From Teichococcus aerophilus (GTDB lineage Bacteria > Pseudomonadota > Alphaproteobacteria > Acetobacterales > Acetobacteraceae), in the NCBI RefSeq assembly GCF_014490485.1, contig NZ_JACTVA010000031.1, positions 1 through 61,472 of the forward strand: a DNA stretch of 61,472 nucleotides. Direction: 5' to 3'. Every line of letters begins with the position of its first letter. Within the stretch, counting starts at the first letter, position 1. The notes beneath the pieces were generated by a model. The model was given only the letters and a program-made list of their open reading frames with translations. It had not been told where the DNA came from and did not search any database. Shown here one piece after another: positions 60,301-61,472 of the stretch. The position numbers were made by a program, and so were the translations under genes.

Positions 60301-60831
60301 GGCCAGCGCGGCTTCGCGCGATTCCGCCAGCATCTCGGTCGCGTCAGCTTCCTCGATCAGGGTGAATTGCGGCGGCAGGCCGGCTTCGAGCGGAAAGCTG
60401 CGCAGCACGGACTGGCAGAAGGCGTGGATGGTGGCGATGCGCATGCCGCCGGGCTGTTCCAGCACCTCGGCGAACAGGGCGCGGGCGCGCAGCAGGTCCT
60501 CCGGTGCCGGCTTGCGGTTGGTCAGGGCCTGCAGGCTGGCGGCCAGAGCGGCGTCGTCCGAGATGGCCCAGACGCCGAGGCGGCGGGCCAGGCGGTTGGC
60601 CATTTCGGCCGCGGCGGCCTTGGTAAAGGTGAGACAGAGGATGCGGCCGGGCTTGGCGCCGGGGCGCAGCAACAGGCGCAGCACCCGGTCGGTCAGCACC
60701 TTGGTCTTGCCCGACCCGGCGGAGGCGCCCACCCAGGCAGAGCTATCCGGGTCCGAGGCACGGCGCTGGGCGGCCTCGGCCTCGGCGCGGGGGGTCAGGA
60801 GCGGGGCGGTGATGGCGGCCATGGAGTGCAT
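57355..60831 (-). CDS. addA: AddA-type helicase-nuclease for double-strand break repair
   Basis: 1158 aa. AddAB processes DNA ends for RecA loading. UvrD-like helicase motifs: Walker A GASAGSGKT (35-43), ILCLTFTKAAAAEMANRLA, Walker B LLLDEAQDSNPAQW, AVGDEKQSIYGFQGAD, LLTAHGAKGLQAPVVIIPD, and NRLLYVALTRAEDRLL. The C-terminal RecB-like nuclease has GQVDRMAIFPDRIIVLDYKTN with its acidic/Lys active site. Full length for alphaproteobacterial AddA. addB, usually directly upstream, is not in the window: upstream is a divergent cyclotransferase gene. Start at ATG 60831; ATG 60822 is also possible. Confidence 0.95.
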   Translation of the reverse strand: MHSMAAITAPLLTPRAEAEAAQRRASDPDSSAWVGASAGSGKTKVLTDRVLRLLLRPGAKPGRILCLTFTKAAAAEMANRLARRLGVWAISDDAALAASLQALTNRKPAPEDLLRARALFAEVLEQPGGMRIATIHAFCQSVLRSFPLEAGLPPQFTLIEEADATEMLAESREAALASGRLPADAVQAIAGLGSPEDFADTLRAMVKDRDRLASAIAQAGGLPGCDAVLRRRLALPASGDEAEAVAEAIRDIPPALDRAAALLAASGNDGDRRRGAALKAWLALPPVARIARWDEWTRMFLTGDGKPYADRSLATKGGLKDNFPEAIDILRAEAERVFAAEDSRKAWRLHAASLALLALAQPVLAAYATRKAHAGAVDFDDLIVAAQRLLTDPGSAWVLYKLDGGLDHLLLDEAQDSNPAQWDIAARLAEEFFAGEGTRDGVLPRSIFAVGDEKQSIYGFQGADAAGFARWQQHFSTTVPQAGARFETVPLQVSFRSTAPVLALVDAVFAEGSARRGVVAEGTTLSHRADRLGEAGLVEIWPPLAKPPNSSAEPWLVPEEAVAETDAEALMAESLAARIARMVRQETLPSQGNRPIRPGDILVLLRRRTGFSSLLVAALKAHGVAVGGVDRLRLVEQIAVQDVLALCDVLLLPEDDLQLAAVLKSPLIGLSEDELFRIAHNRTQPLWWRVLEERGRDTVLGRAADWLAELADQADLHTPHTLIAEVLGIHGGRARLLARLGPDAADPLDEVLNAALTYESRHPPSLQGFVQWLRRGGAEVKREAESGVDAVRLLTAHGAKGLQAPVVIIPDVGSGRGEKPVRWSEAAPPLPFWAPRARKDFHAPAWLELAEAESLAREEEENRLLYVALTRAEDRLLVCAWGDPKPGSWYDLVAQGFSRLAGAREDNFEPTAFGAPPAASFNGPLRWFSSEQTAAPRPAQRHAGATAPLPLPEWVHRPATPELALATLSPSSLPGEEETPTAAPHGAADPAGNRFRRGRMIHALLQHLPDYPLDERRTIAAAFLARPGQGLSRPEQAATLDEVLTLLEIPGLAPAFGPGSLAEAPLVGMLGSVKLVGQVDRMAIFPDRIIVLDYKTNRPPPTELAAVQPLYLRQMAAYRALLRQAWPGRAVECWLVWTWTAHAMALPDALLDRHTPGA

Positions 60832-60896
60832 GATCGGGCCAGGGCGGCGGCAGGTCCAGGGTAGACAGGCGGCGCTGGCTGCCGCATGCCGGGGCG

Positions 60897-61472
60897 ATGA
60901 CGAAGCAAGCAGCCCCTGTGGCCAATACCACCCCCGAAGCGACGCTGGAGGGCGCCGGCCCGGCGCAGCCGATGCTGCTGACGCGGGAGGCGTTGCTGTC
61001 CGACCGCCTGGGTGATGCGGTGCGTGCCGCGCTGGGCGACCAGGTGCTGAGCGACGAGGCGCGTGAGGCTTCGCTGGCGGAAACGCTGCGGGCGCGGCCG
61101 GATGATGGGCCGGTATGGTTGTTCGGCTATGGCTCGCTGATCTGGAACCCGACCATCCATTACGCCGAAAGCCGCTTTGCCCGGGTGGAGGGGTGGCACC
61201 GCTCCTTCTGCCTGTGCACGCCGATCGGCCGTGGCACGCCGGAGAACCCGGGCCTGGTGCTGGCGCTGGATGAGGGCGGGATCTGCGACGGCATTGCCTT
61301 CCGGTTGGAGGAGGCGGTGCTGGTGGAGGAGTTGTCGCTGATCTGGCGGCGGGAGATGATCACCGGCGCCTATATTCCGCATTGGGTGCCGCTGAAGGAT
61401 GCGGATGGATTGGAGTATGGGTGGGGCATTGCGTTTACGGTGAACCGAGCGGCGTCGCAGTACGCGGATTTG
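60897..61472 (+). CDS. ChaC-family gamma-glutamylcyclotransferase (cut by window edge)
   Basis: 192 codons are visible and the gene continues past the end. After a variable ~60-residue start, PVWLFGYGSLIWNPTIHYAE is the substrate-binding loop of the ChaC fold, followed by RVEGWHRSFCLCTPIGRGTPENPGLVLALDEGG and the catalytic-Glu region WRREMITGAYIPHW. ChaC enzymes cleave glutathione to 5-oxoproline and Cys-Gly. Divergent from addA with a 65-bp gap. Start ATG 60897 (MTKQAAPVANTT). Confidence 0.9.
   Translation, partial: MTKQAAPVANTTPEATLEGAGPAQPMLLTREALLSDRLGDAVRAALGDQVLSDEAREASLAETLRARPDDGPVWLFGYGSLIWNPTIHYAESRFARVEGWHRSFCLCTPIGRGTPENPGLVLALDEGGICDGIAFRLEEAVLVEELSLIWRREMITGAYIPHWVPLKDADGLEYGWGIAFTVNRAASQYADL

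Noticed and set aside
1141-61472. Complete insertion sequences with transposase
   Set aside because: No open frame resembles a transposase (no DDE pattern, no tyrosine or serine recombinase) in or near repeats A, B or C.
1-61472. tRNA or rRNA genes
   Set aside because: I looked through the larger gaps for cloverleaf hallmarks (GGTTCGANTCC, CCA end) and found none that hold together.

Overview
The window is GC-rich throughout (roughly 70%) and densely coded, with many 1-4 nt stop/start overlaps. Gene content (XseB-IspA-Dxs-TlyA cluster, EipB, AddA, YejABEF, an ArsR-methyltransferase fusion beside metH, YjbH) points to an alphaproteobacterium, most likely Acetobacteraceae of the Roseomonas type. 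That placement is inference from gene families; there is no rRNA or tRNA gene here to confirm it. Both ends are cut: a TonB-like N-terminus at base 1 and a ChaC-type cyclotransferase running off the right end.

Layout. 1-6.25 kb: CDF metal transporter, metH and its ArsR-methyltransferase regulator, with a perfect 10-bp inverted repeat between that regulator and a divergent small CxCC protein. 6.5-12.9 kb: oligopeptide/microcin C-type ABC transporter yejABE and yejF, interrupted by a repeat element. 13.4-16.4 kb: M81 peptidase and aroC. 16.85-19.3 kb: five overlapping lipoprotein genes that contain two pairs of paralogues. 19.5-21.0 kb: a degenerate nuclease-like protein and a 50-aa protein. 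21.4-27.0 kb: tusA, acetoin utilization/HDAC-type deacetylase, xseB, ispA, dxs, a small acidic protein and tlyA in one direction, linking isoprenoid precursor supply with rRNA methylation and DNA repair. 27.3-32 kb: sugar kinase, racemase, GST, MFS exporter. 32.5-40.2 kb: PhnA-like protein, HpcH aldolase, dimethylarginine hydrolase-like enzyme, FAD-linked D-2-hydroxyacid dehydrogenase, Asp-nucleophile hydrolase, small P-loop kinase, DUF1028. 40.6-49.4 kb: YjbH outer-membrane protein, two VOC proteins with an HxlR regulator, SMP-30 lactonase, stand-alone molybdenum hydroxylase large subunit, tiny lipoprotein. 49.7-61.5 kb: RNase D, AspRS, EipB, asparaginase homologue, SH3 lipoprotein, AddA and ChaC.

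The outstanding feature is not a gene. Almost every intergenic gap holds a copy of one long repeat, here called family A: about 230-470 bp, bounded by inverted ~48-bp ends. Each end is a GNRA/ANAA-looped hairpin (arms near CCGGGGAA/TTCCCCGG, with an EcoRI hexamer inside) followed by a T-rich tract, that is, an intrinsic terminator. The two terminators face inward, so transcription entering from either flank should stop at the border. Most copies carry a conserved core with a second perfect palindrome. I count 18 paired elements and 2 single ends in 61 kb. Base-pair swaps in the stems are compensated between copies, which argues for selection on the folded structure. Two further repeats occur: family B (GC hairpin pair at 34.2, 37.2-37.4 and 40.3-40.5 kb) and family C (~156 bp with inverted ends, nested at the same point inside two A copies at 55.7 and 57.0 kb).

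Both strands were read, but gene functions come from recognition of motifs and family resemblance only; no database search was possible.
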